Shown: piece after piece, positions 35,765 to 45,782 of the stretch
Numbering within the stretch: position 1 is the stretch's first letter
Layout: each line of letters starts with the position of its first letter
Source of the DNA: Hephaestia mangrovi
GTDB lineage: Bacteria > Pseudomonadota > Alphaproteobacteria > Sphingomonadales > Sphingomonadaceae
NCBI RefSeq assembly: GCF_019880555.1
Contig: NZ_JAINVU010000001.1
Location: forward strand, 496,001-560,000
Length of the DNA stretch: 64,000 nucleotides
Direction: 5' to 3'
Program-made: the position numbers and the translations under genes
The notes under the pieces: generated by a model
Database searches by the model: none
Seen by the model: the letters and a program-made list of their open reading frames with translations, nothing else
Told to the model about the DNA's origin: nothing

Positions 35765-36166
35765 GTGTCCGACGACGACGCCTGTCCGCCGTCCGGCGAA
35801 CCCGCCATTCGCGTGTCAACCATGCCCGCCGATACCAACGCTTATGGCGACATCTTCGGCGGCTGGCTGATGAGCCAGATGGATATGGCCGCCGGCCTCG
35901 TCGCCGCGCGCCATTCGCAGGGCCGCGCGGTGACGATCGCGGTCGAGGGGATGAAGTTCCACGCGCCCGTCCATGTCGGCGACGAGGTGTCGGTCTATGC
36001 GCGGCTCGTCTCGGTCGGCAACACGTCGATGACGATTGAGGTCGAAGCCTGGCGCCGTGCCCGCCACACCGAAAACCAGCGCCGCGTGACGCAGGCCAAG
36101 TTCGTGTTCGTCGGCATCGATGAGGAACGCCATCCCCGGCGGGTGCCGGCGATGGGCGAGGCGTGA
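35765..36166 (+). CDS. yciA: Acyl-CoA thioesterase, YciA-type hotdog protein
   Basis: 133 aa from GTG 35765, directly after the pdhC stop. The sequence NAYGDIFGGWLMSQMDMAAG is the hotdog-helix signature of YciA-like thioesterases (conserved Asp in the helix), and GDEVSVYARLVSVGNTSMTI follows. It cleaves acyl-CoAs in the cytoplasm. Its presence between E2 and E3 suggests a role in relieving CoA sequestration, but this is inference from the operon. Its stop overlaps the GTG start of the DUF559 frame. Confidence 0.9.
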   Translation: MSDDDACPPSGEPAIRVSTMPADTNAYGDIFGGWLMSQMDMAAGLVAARHSQGRAVTIAVEGMKFHAPVHVGDEVSVYARLVSVGNTSMTIEVEAWRRARHTENQRRVTQAKFVFVGIDEERHPRRVPAMGEA

Positions 36167-36669
36167 CGGAAGGCACTCCTTTTCCCTCTCCCCTTGCGGG
36201 AGAGGGAGGGGCCCGCTCGCGAAGCGAGTGGGAGGGTGAGGGGGTGTATCCGACGCGCGAGACACTGCTCGCGCGCGCTAAATGGATGCGCGCCAACCAG
36301 ACCGAAGCAGAGCGCCGCTTGTGGTCGATGTTGCGCGATCGCCGCCTCGCCGCGTTCAAGTTCAAGCGCCAGCAGATCATCGAGCCCTACATCGTCGACT
36401 TCATTTGCCTGGGCCGGCGCCTTATTATCGAGGCTGACGGATCGCAGCATGCGGATAACAAGGACGATGCCCGCCGCGATCGCTTTCTCCGCGGGCAAAG
36501 CTTCCAGGTGCTGCGGTTCTGGAACAACCAGGTTTTGACCGAGGCGAGCGCTGTCGCGGATGCGATTCATGCGGCGCTCTTGCCCCCTCACCCTCCCAAG
36601 CCTGCGGCTTGGGCCCCTCCCTCTCCCGCGAGGGGAGAGGGGTTAGAAAGTGGACACTTACATGGCTGA
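36163..36669 (+). CDS. DUF559 PD-(D/E)XK nuclease-like protein, repeat-bounded cassette
   Basis: Up to 168 aa. The core (about residues 30-140) has the DUF559 pattern: QTEAERRLWSMLRDRRL, FKFKRQQIIEPYIVDFIC (D79), LIIEADGSQH (E90, D92) and RRDRFLRGQSFQVLRFWNN. This is the Vsr-like nuclease fold with the catalytic D-E-D set intact. Nominal start GTG 36163 overlaps the yciA stop; a later in-frame start (for example near VYPTRETLLARAKWM) would skip the repeat-coded N-terminus. Both ends of the frame are read from the flanking inverted repeats, so the first 28 and last 28 residues are repeat translation, not nuclease. The frame runs 8 bp into lpd. No methylase or partner gene is adjacent. Function of the family is not established. 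Confidence 0.82.
   Translation: MTEGTPFPSPLAGEGGARSRSEWEGEGVYPTRETLLARAKWMRANQTEAERRLWSMLRDRRLAAFKFKRQQIIEPYIVDFICLGRRLIIEADGSQHADNKDDARRDRFLRGQSFQVLRFWNNQVLTEASAVADAIHAALLPPHPPKPAAWAPPSPARGEGLESGHLHG
36184..36245. repeat. Left two-hairpin repeat of the DUF559 cassette
   Basis: Hairpin 1: CCCTCTCCC paired with GGGAGAGGG; hairpin 2: CCCGCTCGC paired with GCGAGTGGG across GAA. G-rich tail GAGGGTGAGGGGG. The reverse complement of the right element aligns with this one end to end except for the variable stem, so the two are inverted terminal repeats. Confidence 0.88.
36582..36642. repeat. Right two-hairpin repeat of the DUF559 cassette
   Basis: In inverted orientation to the left element: reading the minus strand, CCCTCTCCCC, GGGAGAGGG, then CCCAAGCC paired with GGCTTGGG across GCA, then GGAGGGTGAGGGGG. 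Outside the variable stem, left and right elements match at nearly every position. It ends 19 nt before the lpd start codon. Confidence 0.88.
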
Positions 36670-38056
36670 AACGTTCGATCTCATCGTGCTCGGTTCGGGC
36701 CCCGGCGGGTATGTCGCGGCGATCCGGGCGAGCCAGTTGGGCATGAAAGTCGCGATCGTCGAGCGCGAGCGGCTGGGGGGCATCTGCCTCAATTGGGGGT
36801 GCATCCCGACCAAGGCGCTGCTGCGCACGTCGGAAATTTATCATTACATGCAGCACGCGGCCGATTACGGGTTGTCGGCGGAGAAGGTCGGGTTCGATCT
36901 GACGAAGGTGGTCGAGCGGTCGCGCAAGGTGGCGGGACAGCTCAATTCGGGCGTCAAGGGCCTGATGAAGAAGAACAAGGTGACTGTTGTCGAAGGCACC
37001 GGCGCGCTGACGGGGAAGGGCAAGCTGACCGTCACCACCGGCGATCAGAAGCGCGAGCTCGAGGCCAAGCATATCATCGTCGCGACGGGCGCGCGGGCGC
37101 GCGACCTGCCGTTCGCCAAGGCTGACGGCAAGCGCATCTGGACCTATCGCCACGCGATGACCCCGGCCGAGATGCCGACCAAGCTGCTGGTCATCGGATC
37201 GGGCGCGATCGGGGTGGAGTTCGCCAGTTTCTACAACGACATGGGCGCCGACGTCACGATCGTCGAGATGCTGCCGCGCATCCTGCCGGTCGAGGACGAG
37301 GAAGTCAGCGCATTCATGGATAAGGCGCTGACCAAGCAGGGGATCAAGATCGTCACCGGCGCGGGCGTAGAAAAGATCGAGAGCGGGGCGAAATCGGTCA
37401 AGGCAGTGATCAAGGGCAAGGACGGCAAGTCGTCCACCGAGGAGTTCAGCCACGTCGTCGTCGCGATCGGCATCGTGCCGAACACCGAGGAGATCGGGCT
37501 GGAGAAACTGGGCGTCGAGACCGATCGCGGGCACATCAAGGTCGACGGCTATGCGCGCACCAATGTCGAGGGGCTCTACGCGATCGGCGATGTCACCGGC
37601 GCGCCGTGGCTGGCGCACAAGGCGAGCCACGAAGGCATCGTTTGCGTCGAGGCGATCGCGGGCCAGAAGCCCCATCCGTTCGGCACCTGGAACATCCCGG
37701 GCTGCACCTATTCGCGGCCGCAGGTGGCGAGCGTCGGGCTGACCGAGGCCAAGGCCAAGGAGGCCGGCAAGCAAGTCAAGGTCGGCAAATTCCCCTTCAT
37801 CGGCAACGGCAAGGCGATCGCGCTCGGCGAGGCGGAAGGCTTCATCAAGACGGTGTTCGACGCCAAGACCGGCGAGTTGCTCGGCGCGCACATGGTCGGC
37901 GCCGAGGTGACCGAGCTGATCCAGGGCTATGTCGTCGCGCGCCAGCTCGAGACGACCGAGGCCGAGCTGATGGAGACGGTGTTCGCGCACCCGACCTTGA
38001 GCGAGATGATGCACGAGAGCGTCCTCTCGGCCTATGGACGCGCGATCCACTTCTGA
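36662..38056 (+). CDS. lpd: Dihydrolipoamide dehydrogenase (E3)
   Basis: 464 aa from ATG 36662 (MAETFDLIVL); an earlier ATG four codons upstream is weaker. FAD-binding GSGPGGYVAAIRASQLG, redox-active GGICLNWGCIPTKALL (C42, C47), NAD-binding GSGAIGVEFASFYNDMG and the C-terminal interface motif HPTLSEMMHE (His-Glu pair). It reoxidises dihydrolipoamide of the pyruvate and other 2-oxoacid dehydrogenase complexes. Belongs to the pdhC operon but is separated from it by the DUF559 cassette, whose right repeat forms its upstream leader. The 3' end overlaps the next gene by 23 bp. Confidence 0.96.
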   Translation: MAETFDLIVLGSGPGGYVAAIRASQLGMKVAIVERERLGGICLNWGCIPTKALLRTSEIYHYMQHAADYGLSAEKVGFDLTKVVERSRKVAGQLNSGVKGLMKKNKVTVVEGTGALTGKGKLTVTTGDQKRELEAKHIIVATGARARDLPFAKADGKRIWTYRHAMTPAEMPTKLLVIGSGAIGVEFASFYNDMGADVTIVEMLPRILPVEDEEVSAFMDKALTKQGIKIVTGAGVEKIESGAKSVKAVIKGKDGKSSTEEFSHVVVAIGIVPNTEEIGLEKLGVETDRGHIKVDGYARTNVEGLYAIGDVTGAPWLAHKASHEGIVCVEAIAGQKPHPFGTWNIPGCTYSRPQVASVGLTEAKAKEAGKQVKVGKFPFIGNGKAIALGEAEGFIKTVFDAKTGELLGAHMVGAEVTELIQGYVVARQLETTEAELMETVFAHPTLSEMMHESVLSAYGRAIHF

Positions 38057-38423
38057 CGAGGAACTCGCGGCGCGGATCGCCGACGTCGCGCTGGTCCGTT
38101 CGCTGCTGGTGGCGGCGGCCAAGCGCGGCGAATCGGTGAGCTATTCGCAGGCGCTGAACGAGCTCGGCACGCGCTTCACGCGGCCGAAGATGCGCGCCTT
38201 GTGCAAGACGCTCGGGCGGATCGACGAGCTGGCCGAGGCGGCGGGCGAGCCGGAGCTGGCGGTGCTCGTCGTGCGCGAGGGCGACGGGCTGCCGGGGCAG
38301 GGCTGGTGGGTCGGCCGCTCGGCGCTTGGCTATGACGGGAGCTGGAGCGGGCGGGACGCGGAGAAGCTGGTGCGCACGTTGCAGCGCAAGGCGTTTCGCT
38401 ATTGGAAGAAGCGCGCCTCCTGA
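38034..38423 (+). CDS. Hypothetical protein of about 130 aa, sphingomonad type
   Basis: 129 aa, no signal peptide or membrane helix. Central SYSQALNELGTRFTRPKMRA followed by LCKTLGRIDELAE and LAVLVVREGDGLPGQGWW is a conserved-looking block; similar short proteins are, by memory, labelled ribose-phosphate pyrophosphokinase in some genomes, but no PRPP-binding motif is present, so I do not assign that function. It ends Lys/Arg-rich (RKAFRYWKKRAS), suggesting nucleic-acid contact. Overlaps the lpd end by 23 bp, likely co-transcribed. Confidence 0.7.
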   Translation: MDARSTSDEELAARIADVALVRSLLVAAAKRGESVSYSQALNELGTRFTRPKMRALCKTLGRIDELAEAAGEPELAVLVVREGDGLPGQGWWVGRSALGYDGSWSGRDAEKLVRTLQRKAFRYWKKRAS

Positions 38424-38427
38424 GGTC

Positions 38428-38515
38428 ATGCCGGACTTGTGCCGGCATCCACCGGGCGACAGGAGCGGACAGCGTTGGATGAGCGGCACGGTGGACCCCG
38501 GAACAAGTCCGGGGT
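38428..38515. repeat. Inverted pair of small palindromes (second REP-like type)
   Basis: ATGCCGG (38428-38434) pairs with CCGGCAT (38442-38448), and ACCCCGG (38495-38501) pairs with CCGGGGT (38509-38515); the two hairpins have related loops (ACTTGTG and AACAAGT) in inverted orientation. It lies exactly between the convergent genes at 38423 and 38521, so it probably marks transcript ends. A degenerate piece of the same type (AAGTCCGGGGTGACG) lies at about 43551-43565 and near 45763-45780. Confidence 0.75.
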
Positions 38516-38520
38516 GACGG

Positions 38521-38976
38521 TCAGGGGATTTGCGCGAATTCCGCGAGTAATCGTCCGTAATCCTCCGACGCAGGAAATTGCGCGAAGCTGTGTCGGGCGC
38601 CGGTTTCGGCCCAGGGTAATTTCTCGCTGGTGTAGCTCTCAACGAACGGGGCGAACCACGAAGGGTCATCGAGCGCCCCGCCGCGGACGTTGACGAACCC
38701 CATGTCGGGCTCGATCCGCGTGAACACCCAGCTCTTGCAATGATCGCAATGATGGTGGCGCACGCGGGCGTCGTGCATGCCGCCGATCACCGGCTCGCCG
38801 GCGATGACCTCGAAACCGTCGCTCGGCGTCATAACGGTTGTCGAGAAGGCGCTGCCGGACATCTTCTGGCATCCGGTGCAATGGCACGCCATCGTGATCA
38901 TCGGCGGCTTGGTGATCGCGAAACGCAAGCGCCCGCAGCGGCAACCGCCGTTCATCGGCTGGGACCAGTCAGGCAT
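38521..38976 (-). CDS. GFA/CENP-V family zinc protein
   Basis: 151 aa from ATG 38974-38976; a GAGGAG site 8 nt upstream favours it over the TTG two codons earlier. Zinc-binding cysteines are arranged GGCRCG, ACHCTGCQK and HCDHCKS, the GFA pattern (named after S-hydroxymethylglutathione synthase). The fold binds glutathione-like thiols in some members, but activity on formaldehyde is not generally supported. No formaldehyde-oxidation genes are adjacent. Convergent with the hypothetical gene. Confidence 0.85.
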   Translation of the reverse strand: MPDWSQPMNGGCRCGRLRFAITKPPMITMACHCTGCQKMSGSAFSTTVMTPSDGFEVIAGEPVIGGMHDARVRHHHCDHCKSWVFTRIEPDMGFVNVRGGALDDPSWFAPFVESYTSEKLPWAETGARHSFAQFPASEDYGRLLAEFAQIP

Positions 38977-39051
38977 CGGCAACGCTCCTCTTTGTGATGG
39001 ACGCAGCCCTCATGCCGCGTCAGGATCGCCGGCTCAACAGGGAGGATGCCG

Positions 39052-39510
39052 ATGCCCTTCGCCATGCTGTGGCCCACCTTCGCGCTGGTGCTCTTGATCT
39101 TCGTCGTATGGAGCGTGCTGTTCTACCAGCGTTTCGCCCATATGCGGCGCAATCCCCCCAAGGACGCCGATCTCGCGACCAGCGAAGCGGCGTTGCGCTA
39201 TTTCCAGCCGGTAGAGATGTCGGCGAACAACCTGCGCAACCTGTTCGAAATGCCGGTCCTCTATTTCGCGCTGGTCCCGTTGCTGCTGATGACCCATTAC
39301 GGCAACCATCTGCAGGCGATCCTCGCCTGGGTGTTCGTCGCGCTGCGGGTTGTCCACAGCTTTATCCACATCGGGCCGAAGAAGGTGCCCGCGCGCTTCA
39401 TGGTCTATTTCGCGTCATGCGTGGTGCTCGCGGCGATGTGGGTCGGCTTCTTCGTCGACATGATCCACGCTGCGAGCCTCTATCACCAGGCAATGAACGC
39501 GATGCGCTAG
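39052..39510 (+). CDS. MAPEG family membrane protein
   Basis: 152 aa from ATG 39052: the GGGAGG ribosome binding site (39040-39045) touches the ATG at 39046 and lies 6 nt before this one. Four hydrophobic helices; QPVEMSANNLRNLFEMPVLY with the conserved NxxE-type motif and ALRVVHSFIHIGPKKVPARF identify the MAPEG family (membrane-associated proteins in eicosanoid and glutathione metabolism). Bacterial members are of uncertain function, often glutathione-linked. It neighbours the GFA gene divergently. Confidence 0.87.
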   Translation: MPFAMLWPTFALVLLIFVVWSVLFYQRFAHMRRNPPKDADLATSEAALRYFQPVEMSANNLRNLFEMPVLYFALVPLLLMTHYGNHLQAILAWVFVALRVVHSFIHIGPKKVPARFMVYFASCVVLAAMWVGFFVDMIHAASLYHQAMNAMR

Positions 39511-39518
39511 GCAGAGAC

Positions 39519-39959
39519 CTAAGCGGTCTGGCCCTGGGCGTCGATCAGGCGCAGCGGGTCTTCGGGCCGCGCCTCGATCGTCAGCGTATCGTCGCTCTCG
39601 CGGCTGGTCCGGCGGAGCTGGCCGTCGACCTTGGCGCCGGGCTCGATCGTGATCGCTTCATAGGAAATGTCGCCGACGATCCGCGCGGTCCGCTCGACGG
39701 TCAACTCGCGCGCTGAAACCGCGCCCTCGATCGATCCGGCGATCCGCGCGCTATCCGCCGTCACCGATCCGGCGATCCGGCCCTCGGCACCGAGCACCAG
39801 CGCGCCGCAGGTCACGTCGCCATCGATGCGGCCATCGAGGTGAAGGTCCGCGGCGGCGAGATTGCCGGTCACGGTCACGTCGCCGCCCAATATCGAGAAA
39901 CTGCCGCGTCGTGCCGAGCCCTTGCCGTTCGCACTGCCTGCCTTGTCCTTGCCGAACAT
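39519..39959 (-). CDS. Bactofilin (polymer-forming cytoskeletal protein)
   Basis: 146 aa from ATG 39957-39959. The DUF583 right-handed beta-helix is shown by repeating hydrophobic rungs: SFSILGGDVTVTGNLAAADL, LDGRIDGDVTCGALVLGAEG, RIAGSVTADSARIAGSIEGA and ARIVGDISYEAITIEPGAKV. Short basic/Ser N-terminal tail and a disordered C-terminal tail are usual. Bactofilins form filaments that position cell-wall enzymes. No LmdC-type M23 peptidase is beside it, although such a partner is frequent. Faces away from the str operon. Confidence 0.9.
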   Translation of the reverse strand: MFGKDKAGSANGKGSARRGSFSILGGDVTVTGNLAAADLHLDGRIDGDVTCGALVLGAEGRIAGSVTADSARIAGSIEGAVSARELTVERTARIVGDISYEAITIEPGAKVDGQLRRTSRESDDTLTIEARPEDPLRLIDAQGQTA

Positions 39960-40289
39960 CGTTGCGCCCCCCAAATGCTTTCCGCTCGATTCGCCGCCTA
40001 GCAGCTTTGCACGGTTGATGGTGCTGTTTCCGGCAAGCCGTGCGCCATTCGCGGTGCCGCAGGCGCATCTGGGCGGCGCATGTTGACCGCTTCTTTCGCC
40101 GCAGCTATAGGCGCGCCTGCTTGCGGAAGGGCTGGTGGGCTCAAGACTCGCCCCGTTTCGATATAAGAGCATTGAACATTGCTGTGAAAGCATGAGGCCA
40201 AGGGGGCCGGCTACGGTCGCCTGGGTCTTTTTGCATTTGCGGCAGAGTAACCGCCGGAATTTGCCGGTAACACAAAGGTGAAGGGCTTC
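39960..40289. other. 330-bp divergent regulatory region between bactofilin and rpsL
   Basis: No gene. It holds the str operon promoter (see 40083-40111) and a leader of about 170 nt. The leader has GGCC-AAGGG-GGCC and a later T-run (TCTTTTT near 40226-40231) that could form an attenuator, but the stem is not convincing. The bactofilin promoter must also be here; none is obvious. Confidence 0.6.
40083..40111 (+). promoter_or_regulatory. Strong promoter of the str operon
   Basis: -35 TTGACC at 40083-40088, 17-nt spacer, -10 TATAGG at 40106-40111. This is close to the sigma-70 consensus and points to rpsL. It predicts a start near 40118 and a leader of about 170 nt. Confidence 0.7.
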
Positions 40290-40661
40290 ATGCCGACGAT
40301 CAACCAGCTGGTCCGCAAGGGCCGTGACCCGCAGAAGGCCAAGTCGAAGGTCCCTGCGATGGAGCAGAACCCGCAGAAGCGCGGCGTCTGCACCCGTGTC
40401 TATACGACGACTCCGAAGAAGCCGAACTCGGCGCTGCGCAAGGTGGCCAAGGTCCGCCTGACCAACCAGCGCGAAGTGATCAGCTACATCCCCGGCGTCG
40501 GCCACAACCTGCAGGAGCACTCGGTGGTGCTGATCCGTGGCGGTCGTGTGCGCGACCTTCCCGGCGTGCGCTATCACGTGCTGCGCGGCGTGCTCGACAC
40601 CCAGGGTGTCAAGGATCGCCGTCAGTCGCGCTCGAAGTACGGCGCCAAGCGTCCGAAGTGA
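40290..40661 (+). CDS. rpsL: 30S ribosomal protein S12
   Basis: 123 aa from ATG 40290, the family start [12 protein letters not shown]; four extra codons upstream are not used. [18 protein letters not shown] and [20 protein letters not shown] hold the decoding-site residues, including the lysines where streptomycin resistance arises (KPNSA and the K of PKKPN region appear wild-type). First gene of the str operon. Confidence 0.97.
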   Translation: MPTINQLVRKGRDPQKAKSKVPAMEQNPQKRGVCTRVYTTTPKKPNSALRKVAKVRLTNQREVISYIPGVGHNLQEHSVVLIRGGRVRDLPGVRYHVLRGVLDTQGVKDRRQSRSKYGAKRPK

Positions 40662-40741
40662 TCGCGTCCGGACGCGGCCGTTCCGCTATGGAGCGCGGCC
40701 AGCCTCATGCGGTCTCTCGCAGGTTTTGAAAGGCTTTTGAA

Positions 40742-41212
40742 ATGTCACGTCGTCGTCGTCCCGAAAAGCGGGAAATCCTGCCCGATCCGAAGTTCGGGGA
40801 TATCGTTCTGTCGAAGTTCATGAACAGCGTCATGCTGGACGGCAAGAAGGCCGTCGCCGAAGGCATCGTCTATGGCGCGCTCGACACTGTCGAAGCCCGC
40901 GCCAAGAAGGATCCGCTGGGCGTGTTCCACGAAGCGCTGAACAACATCAAGCCGGGCATCGAGGTCCGCAGCCGCCGCGTCGGCGGTGCGACCTATCAGG
41001 TGCCGGTCGAGGTTCGCCCCGAGCGTGCCCAGGCGCTGGCGATCCGCTGGCTGATCGCCGCGGCGCGTGCCCGCAGCGAGCACACCATGGCGGCGCGCCT
41101 GTCGGGCGAGTTGATGGATGCCTCGAACAATCGCGGCAATGCGGTCAAGAAGCGTGAAGACACGCATCGTATGGCCGAGGCGAACCGCGCCTTCTCGCAT
41201 TACCGTTGGTAA
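40742..41212 (+). CDS. rpsG: 30S ribosomal protein S7
   Basis: 156 aa, full length: [41 protein letters not shown], the [18 protein letters not shown] block and the C-terminal [20 protein letters not shown]. It nucleates the 30S head by binding 16S rRNA. Preceded by 80 nt after rpsL with a GAAAGG-type ribosome site. Confidence 0.97.
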   Translation: MSRRRRPEKREILPDPKFGDIVLSKFMNSVMLDGKKAVAEGIVYGALDTVEARAKKDPLGVFHEALNNIKPGIEVRSRRVGGATYQVPVEVRPERAQALAIRWLIAAARARSEHTMAARLSGELMDASNNRGNAVKKREDTHRMAEANRAFSHYRW

Positions 41213-41354
41213 TGACTATATGGGGTCGGACGCGGCTGTAACGGCCGCGTCCCCCAGATTTTGAAGATCGTGTGTCCCGGGCCGCTGGTCGAGCAGTCCG
41301 GGCTTTCGCACGAAACAAACGAACCGCCGGACGTGCCGGCCCACGGAGTTGACA

Positions 41355-43427
<2,073 letters not shown>

Positions 43428-43663
43428 GCCCGAGGCGCACGGCGCTAAGCGCTTGCTTGGCGCCGAGATGCCGACAGGCCGGCTGGCCTCGGGTGCGTAG
43501 CCCCGAGAGTCGACGACGCGGAATTTACTTCCGCGTCGGCCTCCACCACCAAGTCCGGGGTGACGACGGGGTTGGGGCTGGCATTACGATGAATCACCCG
43601 CTATGGGGCCGCGTTCGCGCGGCTCCGCTCGCGGCGAAAGTTTGAATAAGAAGGTAGGGAAAC
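43428..43663. other. fusA-tuf intergenic region with two perfect hairpins
   Basis: 236 nt without a gene. A 10-bp perfect stem is formed by CGACGCGGAA (43514-43523) and TTCCGCGTCG (43529-43538), loop TTTAC. A second is GCCGCG (43608-43613), loop TTCG, CGCGGC (43618-43623), a C(UUCG)G-type hairpin 40 nt before tuf. Neither is followed by a T-run. They could stabilise or separate fusA and tuf mRNAs. A decayed repeat fragment lies at 43551-43565. Confidence 0.6.
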
Positions 43664-44854
43664 ATGGCTAAGGCAAAGTTCGAGCGGACCAAACCGCACC
43701 TCAACATCGGCACCATCGGTCACGTCGACCATGGTAAGACGTCGCTGACCGCTGCGATCACCAAGGTTCTCGCCGAGACCGGCGGCGGCACCGCGGTCGA
43801 TTTCGCCAACATCGACAAGGCGCCCGAAGAGCGCGAGCGCGGCATCACCATCTCGACCGCCCACGTCGAGTATGAGACCGACAAGCGCCACTATGCGCAC
43901 GTCGATTGCCCGGGCCACGCCGACTATGTGAAGAACATGATCACCGGCGCCGCGCAGATGGACGGCGCGATCCTGGTCGTGTCGGCCGCCGACGGCCCGA
44001 TGCCGCAGACCCGCGAGCACATCCTGCTCGCCCGTCAGGTCGGCGTGCCGGCGATGGTCGTGTTCCTCAACAAGGTCGACCAGGTCGACGACGAGGAGCT
44101 GCTCGAGCTGGTCGAGCTGGAAGTCCGCGAGCTGCTCAGCTCGTACGAATTCCCGGGCGACGATATTCCGATCATCAAGGGTTCGGCGCTCGCCGTTCTC
44201 GAGGATTCGAACGACGAGATCGGCAAGAAGGCCGTGCTCGAGCTGATGGCGCAGGTCGACGCCTACATTCCCGAGCCGGAGCGTCCGCTCGACAAGCCGT
44301 TCATGATGCCGATCGAAGACGTGTTCTCGATCTCGGGTCGCGGCACCGTCGTCACCGGCCGTGTCGAGACCGGCATCATCAAGGTCGGCGAGGAAGTCGA
44401 GATCGTCGGCATCCACGACACCCGCAAGACCACGGTCACCGGCGTCGAGATGTTCCGCAAGCTGCTCGATCAGGGCCAGGCCGGCGACAACGTCGGCGCG
44501 CTGATCCGCGGCGTCGCCCGTGACGAGGTCGAGCGTGGCCAGGTTCTCGCCAAGCCGGGTTCGATCACCCCGCACACCGAGTTCAAGTCGGAAGTGTACG
44601 TCCTGTCGAAGGACGAAGGCGGCCGTCACACGCCGTTCTTCGCCAACTATCGTCCGCAGTTCTACTTCCGGACGACCGACGTGACCGGCACCGTCGAGCT
44701 GCCCGAGGGCACCGAGATGGTCATGCCGGGCGACAACGTCGCGCTCGGCGTCAAGCTGATCGCGCCGATCGCCATGGACGTCGGCCAGCGCTTCACGATC
44801 CGCGAAGGCGGCCGCACCGTCGGCGCCGGCGTGGTGAGCGGCATCGACAAGTAA
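43664..44854 (+). CDS. tuf: Elongation factor Tu
   Basis: 396 aa. [21 protein letters not shown]1 [12 protein letters not shown]3 [13 protein letters not shown]4 NKVD, and domain [15 protein letters not shown]. It delivers aminoacyl-tRNA to the ribosome. Last gene of the str operon; a strong terminator follows 32 nt after the stop. No second tuf is in the window. Confidence 0.97.
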   Translation: MAKAKFERTKPHLNIGTIGHVDHGKTSLTAAITKVLAETGGGTAVDFANIDKAPEERERGITISTAHVEYETDKRHYAHVDCPGHADYVKNMITGAAQMDGAILVVSAADGPMPQTREHILLARQVGVPAMVVFLNKVDQVDDEELLELVELEVRELLSSYEFPGDDIPIIKGSALAVLEDSNDEIGKKAVLELMAQVDAYIPEPERPLDKPFMMPIEDVFSISGRGTVVTGRVETGIIKVGEEVEIVGIHDTRKTTVTGVEMFRKLLDQGQAGDNVGALIRGVARDEVERGQVLAKPGSITPHTEFKSEVYVLSKDEGGRHTPFFANYRPQFYFRTTDVTGTVELPEGTEMVMPGDNVALGVKLIAPIAMDVGQRFTIREGGRTVGAGVVSGIDK

Positions 44855-44886
44855 TCTCCCGCCCGAAAGGGTTTGGAGAACGAAAG

Positions 44887-44919
44887 GCCCGGCTTCCCCA
44901 CGGGGAGGCCGGGCTTTTT
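44887..44919 (+). terminator. Rho-independent terminator of the str operon
   Basis: GCCCGGCTTCCCC (44887-44899) pairs with GGGGAGGCCGGGC (44102 offset: 44902-44914), with one G-U pair and a short loop, then TTTTT (44915-44919). It separates str from the downstream SDR gene. Confidence 0.9.
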
Positions 44920-44928
44920 GCGTCTTTC

Positions 44929-45013
44929 CGTCATTGCGAACGGAGCGAAGCAATCTGGGGGGGGCGCGCGCGTTGCGGTGGATTGCTTGGTCGCTGCGCT
45001 TCTCGCAATGACG
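44929..45013. repeat. Dispersed palindromic repeat of the CGTCATTGCGA..TCGCAATGACG type
   Basis: The left arm (44929-44955) and right arm (44981-45013) are inverted copies: CGTCATTGCGA, AGCGAAGCAATC, then GATTGCTT, GCGCTTCTCGCAATGACG. The pattern is a widely scattered intergenic element in many bacteria, without coding capacity. It lies between the tuf terminator and the SDR gene's ribosome site. Confidence 0.8.
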
Positions 45014-45035
45014 GGCTCTCCATGGAGGTGTGCTT

Positions 45036-45737
45036 ATGGCTTCGACAGATCATCCAACAATCCTCATCGTCGGCGCGTCGCGCGGGCTTGGCCACGCGAT
45101 GGCGGAGGAATTCGCTAACCGGGGCTGGAACGTCATCGGCACTGCGCGCGCGGGCGGCCGAACCGAGCTGCACGAATTGGCGGAGCAGAATCCGAACGTC
45201 CGCGTCGAGACGGTCGACATCAACGCGGACGACCAGATCGCGGCGCTTCGTGAGCGGCTCGCGGGGAAACGGCTCGACATGCTGTTCGTCAACGCCGGCA
45301 CGACGACGACCGATCCGCTGGCGCAGGTGGGTGCCGTCAGCGCCGAGGAGTTCACTCGCGTGATGCTGACCAACGCGCTCGGTCCGCTGCGCGTGATCGA
45401 GGCTTTGCAGGCCAATGTGCCGGCGGACGGACTGATCGGTGCGATGTCGTCGGGGCAGGGGAGCATCGCCGACAATGTGAAGGGCAGCCGCGAGGTCTAT
45501 CGCGCCAGCAAGGCGGCGCTCAACATGCTGATGAAGAGCTTCGCCGCGCGCGAGGCGGACGCGCCCCGCGCGATGGCGCTGCTCGCACCCGGCTGGATCA
45601 GGACCGACCTCGGCGGCCCCGACGCGCCGTTCACCATGAAGGAAGCCGTCCCCAAGCTGGTCGACGTTCTGATCGAGAAGCGGGGACGGCCGGGGCTCGA
45701 GTACCTCGATCGCTTTGGCAAGACGGTGCCTTGGTGA
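45036..45737 (+). CDS. Short-chain dehydrogenase/reductase
   Basis: 233 aa from ATG 45036, 7 nt after GGAGG (45024-45028). Rossmann cofactor motif [18 protein letters not shown] (glycine pattern GASRGLG at 13-19), FVNAGTTTT (strand 4) and the catalytic YRASK. Classical SDR fold with NAD(P) specificity; the substrate is unknown. It has its own transcription context between the str terminator and a gene on the other strand, so it is an insertion in the usual str-S10 order. Confidence 0.87.
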   Translation: MASTDHPTILIVGASRGLGHAMAEEFANRGWNVIGTARAGGRTELHELAEQNPNVRVETVDINADDQIAALRERLAGKRLDMLFVNAGTTTTDPLAQVGAVSAEEFTRVMLTNALGPLRVIEALQANVPADGLIGAMSSGQGSIADNVKGSREVYRASKAALNMLMKSFAAREADAPRAMALLAPGWIRTDLGGPDAPFTMKEAVPKLVDVLIEKRGRPGLEYLDRFGKTVPW

Positions 45738-45782
45738 GGCTCTCCCCCAACGTCACCTCAGGTCAAGCCCGGGGGGACGGTA

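Noticed and set aside
36167..36661. Target-site duplication flanking the DUF559 cassette
   Set aside because: No matching direct repeat was found at the two outer borders, so classical transposition is not shown.
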